Shown one piece after another: positions 63,873 through 64,000 of a stretch of DNA of 64,000 nt. Within the stretch, counting starts at the first letter, position 1. The number at the start of each line of letters is the position of its first letter. Source of the DNA: Nannobrachium achirus (Eukaryota; Chordata; Actinopteri; Myctophiformes; Myctophidae); NCBI GenBank assembly GCA_963921795.1, contig OY997639.1:54648426-54712425 (forward strand), given 5' to 3'. The translations under genes were made by a program, and so were the position numbers. The notes below the pieces were generated by a model, which did no database searches, had not been told where the DNA came from, and was given only the letters and a program-made list of their open reading frames with translations.

Positions 63873-64000
63873 CGTGTGTGTGTGTGTGTGTGTGTGTGGG
63901 TTTGTGTGTGATTGTGCATGGCCTGAACAACAGCGCCCCTCCCTTAACATGTGTGGTCACAAAAGGTACTGTAGGCTAAATAGATATAGATACACCATAA

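Overview
This is teleost fish genomic DNA. It holds intron-containing vertebrate genes, long (CA)n/(TG)n and (TA)n microsatellites, tRNA-derived SINEs, an L2 LINE and many short non-autonomous DNA transposons. Four protein genes lie head-to-tail on the minus strand, read from high to low coordinates: USP45 (C-terminal part, 57703-45615), PNISR (complete, 38678-31730), COQ3 (complete, 29343-19864) and FAXC (5' part, 17368-13639). From memory this is the order and orientation of the human 6q16 block FAXC-COQ3-PNISR-USP45, and that shared synteny supports all four names. I placed exon edges by hand from GT/AG sites and reading phase; the phases join without conflict.

Layout. 1-13.6 kb has no expressed-looking gene. 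It holds a decayed C2H2 zinc-finger exon split by a TTAA-type transposon, a 1.6 kb inverted-repeat element with an array of CCATATATGG boxes, nested hAT and Mutator-like foldback elements, and a GC-rich LTR-like block. 13.6-17.6 kb is FAXC exons 1-3 and its CpG-rich 5' end. 17.6-19.9 kb is repeats and the probable COQ3 3' UTR. 19.9-29.5 kb is COQ3. 29.5-30.7 kb has LINE remnants, a tandem duplication and a perfect 90-bp palindrome. 30.8-39.4 kb is PNISR, with a probable spliced 3' terminal exon. 39.4-45.6 kb is a transposon-dense intergenic stretch with an interstitial telomeric cassette and a three-level nest of elements. 45.6-57.7 kb is USP45. 57.7-64 kb is intronic or upstream sequence with very long microsatellites; the USP45 exons for the zinc finger and the catalytic cysteine box were not found and probably lie past 64 kb.

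The genes do not form an operon. COQ3 is a mitochondrial ubiquinone methyltransferase, PNISR a nuclear RS-rich protein, USP45 a deubiquitinase and FAXC a metaxin/GST-like membrane protein.

The most unusual signal is a small hairpin, with arms related to AGCAGATCTACAAGCTC and GAGCTTGTAGATCTGCT. It recurs at about 17 places, usually inside MITEs with different terminal repeats. Its loops differ between copies, yet in most full copies the loop is itself self-complementary. Other notable items are the CArG-box array, the telomere-repeat cassette with a 9-bp target duplication, and three near-perfect inverted duplications.
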